Positions 1-9,170 of a stretch of 64,000 bases of DNA are shown here, one piece after another; the first letter of the stretch is position 1; the number at the start of each line of letters is the position of its first letter. The stretch is taken from NCBI GenBank assembly GCA_963778945.1, contig CAVZWL010000014.1, positions 62,001 to 126,000 on the forward strand. The letters are read 5' to 3'. The translations under genes were made by a program, and so were the position numbers. The DNA is from Fen-1254 sp963778945 (GTDB taxonomy: Bacteria > Bacteroidota > Ignavibacteria > UBA10030). The notes under the pieces were generated by a model. That model worked only from the letters and a program-made list of their open reading frames with translations. It made no database searches and was not told the DNA's origin.

Positions 1-60
1 CTCAAGTACAAAACGCGATGAAGCATTATCAATCATCCACCAACTAAAGAAAGATCAATT

Positions 61-357
61 ATGTCCAAAGTCATTTTACAAATTTCATATGAAATCGATG
101 CAAGCAAGCGCGAAGAATATCTGGCGCTCGCACATGAGTTAAAAGGGCATTTTCTTCTGGAACAGAAGAAAGATTATGCCATCTACGAATTAAAAGGCAA
201 GAAAAATTTCTTTGTCGAAGAATTTGTCTGCAAGTCGATGGAAGAGTATGAGGCATTAGAAGACGGTACGACTGAAGACGGCGAAGCTCTGGTCAACAGG
301 CTGGAGGCTCTTCTGAAAGACGGCAAAGCAAAGTATGCAACTCTCATCGAAATTTAA
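61..357 (+). CDS. small conserved protein, possible dimeric alpha/beta-barrel fold
   Basis: A 98-residue acidic, soluble protein with no signal peptide or membrane segment. It starts at ATG behind a purine-rich AAAGAAAGAT stretch. The pattern (strand at residues 4-11, helix at 15-28, strands around 40-58, helix at 60-87, final strand) resembles the small antibiotic-biosynthesis-monooxygenase/Dabb-type ferredoxin-like folds, but I do not recognise a specific family signature. No catalytic residues can be assigned. It stands apart from yqeY, separated by 273 bases with a hairpin, so it is probably its own transcript or the end of one entering from the left. Confidence 0.6.
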   Translation: MSKVILQISYEIDASKREEYLALAHELKGHFLLEQKKDYAIYELKGKKNFFVEEFVCKSMEEYEALEDGTTEDGEALVNRLEALLKDGKAKYATLIEI

Positions 358-364
358 TAGTACA

Positions 365-394
365 ACGGGCAGCCCGGGAATGGCAGCTGCCCGT
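365..394 (+). terminator. stem-loop downstream of the first gene, terminator-like; rest of 358-630 otherwise featureless
   Basis: Perfect 9-bp arms, ACGGGCAGC at 365-373 and GCTGCCCGT at 386-394, enclose a 12-base loop eight bases after the stop codon. The position suits a transcription terminator, but no run of T follows on either strand, so the intrinsic mechanism is uncertain. In the remainder of the 273-base gap the only signal I see is TACCTTTG at 588-595, which fits the Bacteroidota -7 element TAnnTTTG. It lies 36 bases before yqeY, and I find no convincing -33 partner. Confidence 0.4.
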
Positions 395-630
395 ATGTTC
401 AACCGGTATATATCATTTTCTTTCGGAATTTTTCTGCCTGCCGTCGATTCGTTTTGATTTTTTCCCATCCGCTCATTCCTTGCATGAGTTCATCGAGTTG
501 TCGAACGGTTTCCGTATTGCCTGTCCGTTCGGTACTCTCGAATTCCGGAATTTCTCAAATAGTATAGCATAAAAACCCTTTTTTTTGTACCTTTGAGAGA
601 ACATATCCTAAATTTATTCGGTGAGAGACA

Positions 631-1080
631 ATGACATTAACGGAACGTATTCATCAAGATTTAAAAGCCGCTATGAAAGCGGGAGACCCGGTGTTGCTCA
701 ATACCATCAGGTCCATTCGTGCACAGATTATTGAACTTTCAAAAAGAGGCACAGGAACTGAAATCACACCGGATGACGAAACGAGCATTCTGCTTGGAGC
801 TGCAAAGAAACGCAAAGAAGCGATAGAAATGTACGAAAAAGGGAAGCGCCAGGACCTTGCCGACCAGGAGAAGCGGGAACTTGAAATTATCAACGGATAT
901 TTGCCAAAACCGCTGACCAAAGAGGAAGCCGAGAGGATTATTCAGAAAATCATCGCCGATTCCGGCGCTGCGTCCTCGAAAGATTTCGGCAAGGTCATGC
1001 CTCTTGCTATGAAGGAACTGAAAGGAAAGCTTGACGGTAAATTCATACAGGAAATCGTCAGACAGAAATTGGAAAGCTAA
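631..1080 (+). CDS. YqeY family protein (GatB/YqeY domain)
   Basis: A 149-residue cytoplasmic protein that matches the YqeY family along its whole length. It has an N-terminal helical half (LTERIHQDLKAAMKAGD), a KKRKEAIEMYEKGKRQDLA segment near residue 75, and the C-terminal GatB-like tail (GKVMPLAMKELKGKLDGK near 118). YqeY proteins resemble the tRNA-interacting tail of the GatB amidotransferase subunit. A role in tRNA-dependent amidation is suggested for the family but not firmly proven. Start is ATG after GGTGAGAG. It is followed five bases later by the CvpA-like gene, then mutS2, forming a tight three-gene unit. Confidence 0.88.
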   Translation: MTLTERIHQDLKAAMKAGDPVLLNTIRSIRAQIIELSKRGTGTEITPDDETSILLGAAKKRKEAIEMYEKGKRQDLADQEKRELEIINGYLPKPLTKEEAERIIQKIIADSGAASSKDFGKVMPLAMKELKGKLDGKFIQEIVRQKLES

Positions 1081-1085
1081 GAATT

Positions 1086-1631
1086 ATGACACTCGACATT
1101 TTGATCGGAATTCCGGTGCTTCTTGCTATGCTTTCCGGATTGAGAGACGGGCTTGTTCGAAAAACAGTGGCTTTAATCTTGATGGTTCTGACTCTCTTTG
1201 TGGGACAGTTGTATATGCACGACATCGGAAATTTTTTAATCCGTTACAACATCGCCTCGCCTGAGACTGCCCCGCGAAGAGGATTTTACTGCATTTTTTT
1301 CGGCGTCGGAATCGTTCAGTCCATCTTGTATAGATTCATAACCGGTAATTACAAGATAGGAGGTATCATGGGACCGCTCGGCGGCGCGGTTATTGGATTT
1401 GTCCAGGGAATCGTTTTCACGAGTATTATGCTGATGATGATGTCGCTTACCGGATTCCCGGATAGATCGATGATAAGAGATTCGCAGTTTTATAAACCGG
1501 TCGTCAATATTGCTCCGGAACTTTTGGATGTCACTTCATCTCTTCATTCCGAAGCAGTGGATCGCATCAAAAAAATTACTTCACCGGATGACCAGGAAGA
1601 TTCTTCGAACAAGTCAAAAAATAAAGAATGA
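1086..1631 (+). CDS. CvpA family membrane protein
   Basis: A 181-residue protein with about four hydrophobic segments (residues 2-20, 25-42, 70-87, 95-120) and a charged, lysine-rich tail. The opening DILIGIPVLLAMLSGLRDGLV and the GGIMGPLGGAVIGFVQGIV segment are typical of CvpA/YqxC-like proteins, which sit in the inner membrane and are linked to colicin V secretion in E. coli and to envelope homeostasis elsewhere. Its stop overlaps the mutS2 start by four bases (ATGA), implying translational coupling. A CvpA-MutS2 pairing is common in Bacillota and Bacteroidota. The exact molecular role is unknown. Confidence 0.8.
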   Translation: MTLDILIGIPVLLAMLSGLRDGLVRKTVALILMVLTLFVGQLYMHDIGNFLIRYNIASPETAPRRGFYCIFFGVGIVQSILYRFITGNYKIGGIMGPLGGAVIGFVQGIVFTSIMLMMMSLTGFPDRSMIRDSQFYKPVVNIAPELLDVTSSLHSEAVDRIKKITSPDDQEDSSNKSKNKE

Positions 1632-4027
1632 AGACGGAGGAAGAACAATCCTTGAGTGTTCATGATGTCCTGGAGCAGACCTCCCTCCAGGCGAATCTCA
1701 GGAAGCTCGAATTCCATAAAGTACTTGCCCGCATAGCAGATTTTACCGTATCGGAAACCGGACATGCCTCTGTTTTATTGCTGACGCCGAACACCGATCC
1801 CCGAACTGTAGCTCTCGAATTGCAAAAAGTTTCAGAAGCGAAAGAATTGCTCATTACGGAAGGAACCATTCCGCTCGATGGTTCTAAAGATATCCGCGCA
1901 TCACTTAAGAAACTGAGGATCGAGAACAGTTCGCTTACGGCAGAAGAACTATTGGAAATTGCGCAGACCCTGCGCGCATCCCGGTTGTTAAAGATATTTT
2001 TATCAAAAAGAGAAAGATCTCAGCCGGGTCTTTTTCCGTATGCCAAAGATCTTTTTACTGACACGGTCATTGAATTCAATATTGCACAGGCCGTCGACGA
2101 AAAAGGATGTATCCGCGATACCGCAAGCAGGGAACTGCGCGAGATCCGGCAGCGTCTTGTTCAAGCCAATGAGGCGCTGAGAAAAAAATTGGATTACATC
2201 CTGCGTCAGATTTCCGGGCAGGAATACCTTCAGGACGAAATCGTTACGACGCGCGACGGTAGGCTGGTGATTCCGGTCAAGACCGAATATAAAAATCGTG
2301 TTTCCGGATTTATTCATTCCAGTTCATCGAGCGGCGCGACGGTTTTTATCGAACCGACCGAATCACTCGAACTGAACAACGCACTGCGGGAACTTCAGCT
2401 TTCCGAACAGAGAGAGATCTATCGCATACTTTCCGAATTGACACAGCAGACGGCAGTCATTCGTGAACCTCTGGCCGTCACGCTCCAGGCGCTCACGGAA
2501 CTCGATGTCATTGCAGCTCGTGCAAAGTATTCGATTGAAATCATCGGGTTTGCGCCTGCTTTATCCGCTGCACCGGTCATAAAATTCCGGAATGCCCGCC
2601 ATCCGGTTCTTCTCCAGCACCTTAAGAGAGAACAGATTGTTCCGTTGACCCTGGAACTGGGAGAAGAAGCAAGAACACTTGTAATTACCGGACCAAATGC
2701 CGGAGGCAAAACTGTCGCACTTAAACTTGCAGGACTGCTCTGCATGTGCGCACAAGCCGGAATTCATATTCCCGCTGGTCCCGATTCAGTCATTTTTCCC
2801 TTTACAAGTTTTTTTGTAGACATCGGAGACGATCAATCGATCGATAACGACCTCAGTACGTTCAGCTCTCATCTGCTGGAACTAAAAAAAGTACTGGACA
2901 ATGCAGACGGCTCTTCTCTTGTTCTCCTGGATGAAATCGGCTCCGGAACCGATCCGGCAGAGGGGGGAGCTCTGGCGGCAGGTATTCTGCAGGAACTGAC
3001 AAGACGCGGCGCTTTAACGATAGCCACAACGCATCATGGAATGCTGAAAGCATTTGCCCACGATGCCCCCAACGTCGTTAATGGATCTATGGAATTCGAC
3101 CAGGCAACATTGACGCCAACGTATAGATACAAACATGGCGTGCCGGGGGGAAGCTATGCATTCGAACTTGCGGAACGAATTGGAATTGATCAAAAAGTCC
3201 TAAAGCAATCGAAGGAATTCGTTGGAGATTCTAAGGTTAAGATAGAATCCCTCCTGGTGAATCTTGAGAAAAAAATGCAGGACTATGCATTGAAATTAGA
3301 AGAGACTGAAAGGGAAAAATCGAAACTCGAAATGCTGGTCAAATCGTACGAGCAAAAAAACCTGCAGCTCAAAAGGGAAGTTGCACTGATCAAGAAAAAG
3401 GCGGTTGAAGAAGCGCGTGAAATCGTTTCCGACGCTCATGCCAAGATCGAAAAATCGATACAGGAGATACGTGAGCATCAGGCAGATGCCGGAAGCATAC
3501 GGTCATCAAAAGAAGCGCTGGCAGGATTAAAGAAAAATATAGCCACACTGGCTCCTCTTGAAGAAATGAGCACAACGAACGAGACTTTTGCTGTAGGCGA
3601 TAGAGTTAAATTAAAACTCGGAAGCGGCATGGGAGAGATTGTTTCTTTATCAGGAGATACCGCACATGTTATTTCCGGAACTGCAAAATTGAGTATCCCG
3701 CTCAAAGACCTGACAAAGACAACGGAAAAACTCGTTCAAAACACTTCATATAAATCAGACCAACTGCATACGAAAGAAGCAATAAACGAAATTGACCTGC
3801 GAGGATTATTAAGCGAAGAAGCTTTACAGCAGACACAGATATTTTTAGACAACGCCTATGCATCAGGTCTTATGCGCGTCGATATTATACACGGAAAGGG
3901 GACCGGCGCATTGCGTAAACATATAGGCACGCTTTTAAAGAATTATCCGCATATTAAGTCGTTCCGTCTTGGAGAATGGAATGAAGGCGGAACGGGCGTT
4001 ACGGTTGTTGAGTTGATCGGCGAATAG
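1628..4027 (+). CDS. mutS2: MutS2 family ATPase / Smr-domain nuclease
   Basis: At 799 residues this is full length. The N-terminal lever/clamp region lacks the mismatch-recognition domain of MutS. A Walker A motif GPNAGGKT lies near residues 354-361 and Walker B LVLLDEIGSGTDP near 431. A coiled coil rich in K/E covers about 540-640, and a C-terminal Smr domain has DLRG near 722 and HGKGTGALR near 755. MutS2 binds branched DNA or collided ribosomes rather than mismatches, and its Smr domain is the nuclease. Both ATPase motifs and the Smr motif are intact. The start overlaps the cvpA-like stop by four bases. Confidence 0.95.
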   Translation: MKTEEEQSLSVHDVLEQTSLQANLRKLEFHKVLARIADFTVSETGHASVLLLTPNTDPRTVALELQKVSEAKELLITEGTIPLDGSKDIRASLKKLRIENSSLTAEELLEIAQTLRASRLLKIFLSKRERSQPGLFPYAKDLFTDTVIEFNIAQAVDEKGCIRDTASRELREIRQRLVQANEALRKKLDYILRQISGQEYLQDEIVTTRDGRLVIPVKTEYKNRVSGFIHSSSSSGATVFIEPTESLELNNALRELQLSEQREIYRILSELTQQTAVIREPLAVTLQALTELDVIAARAKYSIEIIGFAPALSAAPVIKFRNARHPVLLQHLKREQIVPLTLELGEEARTLVITGPNAGGKTVALKLAGLLCMCAQAGIHIPAGPDSVIFPFTSFFVDIGDDQSIDNDLSTFSSHLLELKKVLDNADGSSLVLLDEIGSGTDPAEGGALAAGILQELTRRGALTIATTHHGMLKAFAHDAPNVVNGSMEFDQATLTPTYRYKHGVPGGSYAFELAERIGIDQKVLKQSKEFVGDSKVKIESLLVNLEKKMQDYALKLEETEREKSKLEMLVKSYEQKNLQLKREVALIKKKAVEEAREIVSDAHAKIEKSIQEIREHQADAGSIRSSKEALAGLKKNIATLAPLEEMSTTNETFAVGDRVKLKLGSGMGEIVSLSGDTAHVISGTAKLSIPLKDLTKTTEKLVQNTSYKSDQLHTKEAINEIDLRGLLSEEALQQTQIFLDNAYASGLMRVDIIHGKGTGALRKHIGTLLKNYPHIKSFRLGEWNEGGTGVTVVELIGE

Positions 4028-4040
4028 TTTGTTGTAAACA

Positions 4041-4075
4041 GTGAATGGTGAATAGTAAATGATAAATGGTAAAGA
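4041..4075 (+). repeat. heptamer tandem repeat, about five units
   Basis: In the mutS2-purL gap there are five consecutive 7-base units of the form GTRAATR (GTGAATG, GTGAATA, GTAAATG, ATAAATG, then a decayed GTAAAGA). A second tract of the same consensus occurs on the other strand at 56529-56549, and a different heptamer (CAATTTG) lies at 9171-9203. The tract is transcribed only as untranslated RNA, and no function is evident. Confidence 0.75.
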
Positions 4076-4192
4076 AATTGATAGTTTAGTATCGCAGGGC
4101 GCAGTCTGGAGTTTAAATAATGATAAATAATTGGATAACCATATAAAATCAAAATTCATCGTAGCACATGAATTCGTTGAACGAGTAAAAAT

Positions 4193-6427
4193 ATGAAAAA
4201 CCTTCCGATCATCAAAGAAGAACCGGTTGTCGATCTGAACCTTGCCAAGCAGCATGGATTGACAGAAGAAGAATACGAAAAAATCCTTCAAATCATGGGA
4301 AGAATACCCACGTATACCGAACTCGGTATCTACAGCGTAATGTGGAGTGAACACTGCAGTTATAAGAATTCTATAGCTTTACTGAAGACACTTCCGAGAT
4401 CGGGTAAAGGCCTTTTAGTGGCTGCCGGAGAGGAGAATGCAGGACTGGTCGACATCGGAGACGGTCTTGCAGTTGCATTTAAGATAGAAAGCCATAATCA
4501 TCCATCTGCCATCGAACCATATCAAGGAGCTGCAACAGGTGTCGGAGGCATCTTACGGGACATCTTCTCCATGGGAGCACGCCCGATTGCGGCTCTCAAC
4601 TCATTGCGATTCGGCAATCTCGAAGATAAACGGGTTCAATATCTTTTCAAAAGGATTGTCAAAGGAATCGGCGATTACGGCAATAGTTTCGGCGTACCAA
4701 CTGTGGCCGGTGAAGTCTATTTCGATCCTTGCTACAGAACGAATCCGCTGGTTAATGCTATGGCAGTCGGAATAGTGGAATATAACGGCATAGCAAAGGC
4801 CTCAGCTTCGGGAAAAGATAACTCTGTTATGATCGTCGGGTCGTCTACAGGCCGCGATGGAATTCATGGCGCTACTTTCGCTTCGGAAGAGATTTCTGAA
4901 AAATCGGAGTCGAAGAGGCCTGCCGTACAGGTAGGCGATCCCTTTGTTGAAAAACTTTTACTTGAAGCAACACTGGAGGCTATTAAAACCGGTTACATAG
5001 TCGGCGTCCAGGACATGGGGGCAGCAGGCATCACATGTTCTACAACGGAGATGAGCGCACGCGGTAAAACTGGAATGGATGTCGACCTGGCAAAAGTCCC
5101 TCTCAGAGAAACAGCTATGACTGCATATGAGGTTATGCTCTCTGAGTCGCAGGAGCGGATGCTTTTTGTTGTAAAGAAAGGACATGAAGAAGAAATTGCC
5201 AACATATTTAAAAAATGGGATATAGAAGCAGAAGTTGTAGGTAAAGTAACAGATGGACCTATGGTCAAAATAAGGATTGGAGAAAAAATAGTCGCGGAGG
5301 TCAATGCCGATACATTGGTTCTCGGCGGTTCGGCTCCGATCTATCAAAGGGAGAAAAAAGAACCGGTCTATCTTGCAGACATTCAAAAATTAGATCCTAA
5401 ATCCGTTCCGGAAGAAAAGGATTATTCAAAAAGCTTGCAAAGATTACTCGCTCGTCCATCAATAGCGAGTAAACGATGGGTTTACCAGCAGTATGATTCG
5501 ATGGTTCGTACAAATACAGTAACAAGCACAGCCGATGCTGCGATTGTGCGTATAAAAGGGACAAAAAAAGCGTTAGCACTCAAAACGGACGGCAATGGCA
5601 AATATGTATACTTAAATCCACGGCGCGGCACTCAAATTGCGGTAGCAGAAGCTGCTCGAAATGTTGTTTGCGTAGGCGCACGGCCGATCGCTATAACGAA
5701 CTGCTTGAACTTTGGTAATCCGTACGACCCGGAAGTCTACTGGCAATTTTTTGAGGCCATAGGAGGCATGAGAGACGCATGTATCGCTTTTGAGACACCG
5801 GTTACGGGTGGTAATGTAAGCTTTTACAACGAAAGCACGGAAGAAGCAATATATCCGACGCCCGTCATAGGAATGCTGGGTATCATCGATGATATAAGAA
5901 ATATTTGCAGTCATACATTCCAGTCTGCGGAAGATCTCATCTGGGAACTCGGCATAAACTACGGAGAATTAGGCGGTTCCGAATATCTTCAAATGCAAAC
6001 GGGAAAAGCTTACGGGGATGCTCCTAAGCTCGATCTCGCTAAAGAAAAAGCGCTCTACGATGTGGTACTTGAACTCATTCAAAAAAAATTAGTCAAGTCT
6101 GCACACGACGTTGCTGACGGCGGAATTGCAGTGACATTAGCAGAATCTTTATTTGGATCGAAACTTGGAGCGAGAATAGACTTGACCTCCAAAGATATAC
6201 GCATAGATGGATTATTATTCGGAGAGTCTCAATCCAGGATTGTTGTTAGCAGCTCGGCAGAGGCAAAGCAACAAATTATGGATATTACAAAAAAACATAA
6301 AGTTCAGGCAGTCGTCATGGGAAAAATTGTCGGGGATGGAAAGCTATGCATTAACAATTGGATTGATGCGAGTGTAGATGATTTAAAAAATATTTACGAC
6401 AATGCTATAGAGTCGTATTTAAAATAA
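4193..6427 (+). CDS. purL: phosphoribosylformylglycinamidine synthase, small-PurL type
   Basis: At 744 residues this is the PurL of the multi-subunit PurLSQ enzyme, which converts FGAR plus glutamine and ATP to FGAM in purine synthesis. The N-terminus carries WSEHCSYKNS (about residue 50), then the ATP-site motif ESHNHPSAIEPYQGAATG near 99. A second half-repeat follows with GGNVSFYNES near 540 and the C-terminal HDVADGGIAVTLAESLFG near 640. The glutaminase domain of the large PurL is absent, so separate PurQ and PurS must exist elsewhere. The gene stands alone; purE lies 40 kb away. Confidence 0.96.
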   Translation: MKNLPIIKEEPVVDLNLAKQHGLTEEEYEKILQIMGRIPTYTELGIYSVMWSEHCSYKNSIALLKTLPRSGKGLLVAAGEENAGLVDIGDGLAVAFKIESHNHPSAIEPYQGAATGVGGILRDIFSMGARPIAALNSLRFGNLEDKRVQYLFKRIVKGIGDYGNSFGVPTVAGEVYFDPCYRTNPLVNAMAVGIVEYNGIAKASASGKDNSVMIVGSSTGRDGIHGATFASEEISEKSESKRPAVQVGDPFVEKLLLEATLEAIKTGYIVGVQDMGAAGITCSTTEMSARGKTGMDVDLAKVPLRETAMTAYEVMLSESQERMLFVVKKGHEEEIANIFKKWDIEAEVVGKVTDGPMVKIRIGEKIVAEVNADTLVLGGSAPIYQREKKEPVYLADIQKLDPKSVPEEKDYSKSLQRLLARPSIASKRWVYQQYDSMVRTNTVTSTADAAIVRIKGTKKALALKTDGNGKYVYLNPRRGTQIAVAEAARNVVCVGARPIAITNCLNFGNPYDPEVYWQFFEAIGGMRDACIAFETPVTGGNVSFYNESTEEAIYPTPVIGMLGIIDDIRNICSHTFQSAEDLIWELGINYGELGGSEYLQMQTGKAYGDAPKLDLAKEKALYDVVLELIQKKLVKSAHDVADGGIAVTLAESLFGSKLGARIDLTSKDIRIDGLLFGESQSRIVVSSSAEAKQQIMDITKKHKVQAVVMGKIVGDGKLCINNWIDASVDDLKNIYDNAIESYLK

Positions 6428-6608
6428 AAAAAAGCAACAGAAAGAGCCATGTTTAACAAACGGACTGAAGAGAGCGGAAGCGAGTTAAAAAGGATTGACA
6501 GGATATAGGATCGGATGAAAGATAAAGCTGCGATTCAACATAATATATATTATAGAACATTTCTAAAAACAAATCTTCTTTTGCTCTTCTTCTACTTTTA
6601 AAGAAATT

Positions 6609-7010
6609 TTAAAGAAAATCCCCGGTATAAGTCCATGTTCCGGTCGGCCTGCCATCCGATCCAATCGTTACTGTAATGGTATTTGTTGGATCCTGAGCTG
6701 ATTCGGCAGTAATAACAACTGTTTGAGCTGTAACAACTACCGCATATATACCATTTTCATTCGATTTCAATGTTGAAGAAATGGCATAACTTGCACCATT
6801 AGCTCCAACGTATGAGTTTCCACCGCCGCCCATTGCAGTCGGATGAATTTTGAATTGATATGCGTTGGAAGCAAGATTAGTAATATCGTTGATTATAGCG
6901 TCTTTATTCGCTTGTACGCTTTGCCCTCTAAAGTGGCTTACTCCTACAGCGATGGCTATACCAACAATAAGGACGCTAAGGACGATAAGTAAAAGTTGTT
7001 GTTGTCCTAT
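6609..7010 (-). CDS. short pilin-like membrane-anchored protein with an ATA start position
   Basis: A continuous frame of 133 codons ends at 6609. Its natural start, by spacing, is the ATA codon at 7010-7008, eight bases after the Shine-Dalgarno sequence AAAGGA, and an in-frame stop lies just upstream. The predicted protein begins xGQQQLLLIVLSVLIVGIA, a hydrophobic N-terminal helix, then a polar body with a Gly-rich stretch (GGGGNS near residue 60) and beta-rich C-terminus. I recall proteins starting MGQQQLLLIV as common short pilin-like hypotheticals in Ignavibacteria and relatives, normally with ATG. The first downstream ATG (6833) would remove the helix. Either a rare ATA start, a mutation, or a base-call error is present. 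Confidence 0.6.
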   Translation of the reverse strand: MGQQQLLLIVLSVLIVGIAIAVGVSHFRGQSVQANKDAIINDITNLASNAYQFKIHPTAMGGGGNSYVGANGASYAISSTLKSNENGIYAVVVTAQTVVITAESAQDPTNTITVTIGSDGRPTGTWTYTGDFL

Positions 7011-7054
7011 TGTAGAATTCCTTTAAAAAACACATGGTTAATTAAGCTATTTTA

Positions 7055-7070
7055 TGCACAATTCATTCCA
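7055..7070 (-). promoter_or_regulatory. candidate sigma-54 (-24/-12) promoter for the pilin-like gene
   Basis: On the minus strand TGGAATGAATTGTGCA has the invariant GG-N10-GC of sigma-54 promoters and agrees with the longer consensus TGGCACG-N4-TTGCA at nine of its twelve defined positions. It would start transcription about 34 bases before the pilin-like start. Sigma-54 control of pilin genes is known in other phyla. Nothing in the window shows that this genome encodes RpoN. Confidence 0.4.
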
Positions 7071-7121
7071 TTTAGCTAATCGCCTTTAAATGAGAATTTT
7101 TGCACATATTTCTAATGTTGT

Positions 7122-7136
7122 CGGTAATATTTACCG
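7122..7136. promoter_or_regulatory. inverted repeat upstream of the pilin-like gene
   Basis: CGGTAA and TTACCG arms separated by three bases make a perfect palindromic site centred roughly 85 bases upstream of the predicted sigma-54 start point. That is the distance expected for an enhancer-binding activator site. The rest of the 310-base gap 7011-7320 is AT-rich with no other recognisable element. Confidence 0.35.
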
Positions 7137-7320
7137 GATGGAGTGTATTAATGACCCATTCTTTGTAAAGATGACTCAAAAAACAGCTTTTTCTTAATCC
7201 ATTTTCATTTAACTATTATTTTCTACTATACAGTTTTTTTCTCTTTTTCAATATGTTTTAATAGTCAACAATCGGCGATAAGCAGCACATTACGGTTTTT
7301 AAGCTTTTTTCCAAGATCTT

Positions 7321-8271
7321 TCAAAACTTAGGATATATTACATTGAGACGGCTTACTAAAATATTTACTTCCAATCTTACGATATCGCTTCCGAGGAATT
7401 CTCCATCCGTATGCACTGAAAATGAGTCGTTTGAGTGGAATTCCACTTGCTTAATCTTTTTAAATGTAATTCTTGGATCTCTTATATGTGTTCCGCTTAT
7501 AATTCTTGGTATTACAGGCAATGTTTTGAGGAGTGATATTTTTGGAATGACACACATGTCCAGCAAGCCGTCATGCGGATCTGCATCGGGGAAAAAATTA
7601 AAACCACCGCCTTCATATTTACCGTTGCCGAGACAAATAAGATATTTTTTCCCGGAATCCTGCCACGACTCAGTCTGAACTCGTACTTCCTTTGCTCGAT
7701 ATCTGGCCAACACTTTTATTGCTGCATAAAGGTATAACGCCAATCCGCTTAGATATTTAATCTGTTTTATTTCATTCGCAATCTCAGCATCGATACCAAT
7801 ACCTAAGCTGTTTACAAATATTTTCGTTTCTGCAACAGGGACTTCTTTTCGTTGAAAATCGATTTTCCCTATATCTATTGTTCTCTTTACGCCGTTGATA
7901 AGTGCATTCAATGAATCCTCTATCTTCAAAGGCATTCTAATAATTTTATTTAAATCATTCCCGGATCCGAGCGGAAGTATCCCGAGAGCTGCAATTGAGT
8001 CCTTTCCCTCATCGAAGTCACTGCCGGCATCAACTAATCCGCTTACGACTTCATTTATCGTACCATCTCCGCCAATGGCGACTACTACATCACAAGACCC
8101 GGCTATTTCATGAGCTAAGCGGACCGCATCTTTAGCGCCTTCTGTTTTATAGAATGAATAATTAATGTTGCTTTGTTTAAGGAAGGTTAAGATACGCGAT
8201 TCGAATTTTGCCGCGGTTCCATGCCTTGCCGCAGGATTAAATACAAATCCGTACTTTTTATCCGGAGACAT
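7321..8271 (-). CDS. diacylglycerol kinase-family lipid kinase (YegS/DgkB type)
   Basis: A 316-residue cytoplasmic or peripheral enzyme with the diacylglycerol-kinase catalytic fold. It has NPAARHG at residue 12, the nucleotide-binding GGDGTINEVVSG at 67-78, and LPLGSGNDLNK near 108. A C-terminal beta-sandwich follows, with the GGGFNFFPDADPHDGLLD segment near 225. The family phosphorylates diacylglycerol or related lipids with ATP. The true substrate cannot be told from sequence; given the ceramide-like genes elsewhere in the window, a sphingoid or ceramide substrate is possible but unproven. The start overlaps the dapF end by 14 bases, so the two are probably co-transcribed. Confidence 0.88.
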   Translation of the reverse strand: MSPDKKYGFVFNPAARHGTAAKFESRILTFLKQSNINYSFYKTEGAKDAVRLAHEIAGSCDVVVAIGGDGTINEVVSGLVDAGSDFDEGKDSIAALGILPLGSGNDLNKIIRMPLKIEDSLNALINGVKRTIDIGKIDFQRKEVPVAETKIFVNSLGIGIDAEIANEIKQIKYLSGLALYLYAAIKVLARYRAKEVRVQTESWQDSGKKYLICLGNGKYEGGGFNFFPDADPHDGLLDMCVIPKISLLKTLPVIPRIISGTHIRDPRITFKKIKQVEFHSNDSFSVHTDGEFLGSDIVRLEVNILVSRLNVIYPKF

Positions 8272-9082
8272 TGACTGTTCCTGTAAAAACGATAGCCGCC
8301 GGCCCTGTCAGATAGACATCGCTGATGATGTCCTTGTTCTTTTTGAAGTTAATCATGAGATCTGCTTTGCTTTGCACTCTTACTGTGATCGGAGATTTCG
8401 TATTCAGGATGAGTGAAGAAATAATCGCCGCCGCAACAGACCCTGTCCCGCAAGCTAGAGTTTCTGCTTCAACTCCTCGTTCGTAAGTTCTTATTTGAAT
8501 TGAAGTTTTTCCGCTTTGTTGAATAAAATTTACATTTGTTCCGGACGGCTGGAAATTTTGGTGATACCTGACAGAAGAGCCGATCGTATGAACCTGTATA
8601 TCGTCCAATTCCTGGCCCAGAGAACTTGATTCAATTATGACATGCGGTGCACCGGTATCGATGTAATGATAGTCGATTTTTCTTCCTTCAATATCAAGAG
8701 AAAGATTCAATGCAATTTTTTCCGGATTCTTCATTTTGAGTTGAATACTGTTTCCCCCCTTTTTTCTTGCTTCGTAGACGTATCCGACAGATTCAAAGAA
8801 GTGTGCTTTTTCTGCAATGCCGTTATCGATGGCGAAATTCGCTATGCATCTTCCTCCATTGCCGCACATTCCTCCATAGCTGCCATCTGCATTGTAATAC
8901 ATCATTTCATAGGCAGCTTTTTTGCTTTTTCGCAATAAGATAAGTCCGTCTGCACCAATGCCCAGCCGGCGATCACAAAGTTCTTTTGCAAGTTTTTTAG
9001 GCCGTGCTATTTTATTTTTTCGGTCATCAATAACGATAAAATCGTTTCCTGCGCCGGACATTTTTGTAAATAAAAGCTGCAT
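8258..9082 (-). CDS. dapF: diaminopimelate epimerase
   Basis: A 274-residue enzyme converting LL- to meso-diaminopimelate for lysine and peptidoglycan synthesis. Both catalytic cysteines are present in their motifs: C73 in MCGNGGRC and C211 in ACGTGSVAAA. The N-terminal KMSGAGNDFIVID is the family signature. Starts at ATG about 130 bases downstream of the tmRNA gene and overlaps the following lipid kinase. Confidence 0.95.
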   Translation of the reverse strand: MQLLFTKMSGAGNDFIVIDDRKNKIARPKKLAKELCDRRLGIGADGLILLRKSKKAAYEMMYYNADGSYGGMCGNGGRCIANFAIDNGIAEKAHFFESVGYVYEARKKGGNSIQLKMKNPEKIALNLSLDIEGRKIDYHYIDTGAPHVIIESSSLGQELDDIQVHTIGSSVRYHQNFQPSGTNVNFIQQSGKTSIQIRTYERGVEAETLACGTGSVAAAIISSLILNTKSPITVRVQSKADLMINFKKNKDIISDVYLTGPAAIVFTGTVNVSG

Positions 9083-9170
9083 TCGATAAACAATAGGCTA
9101 TGAATCTTAAAGATGTGTAAACAAAGCATTAAGAACGATGAATGAAAAGCAATTTATACTATAACTTATC

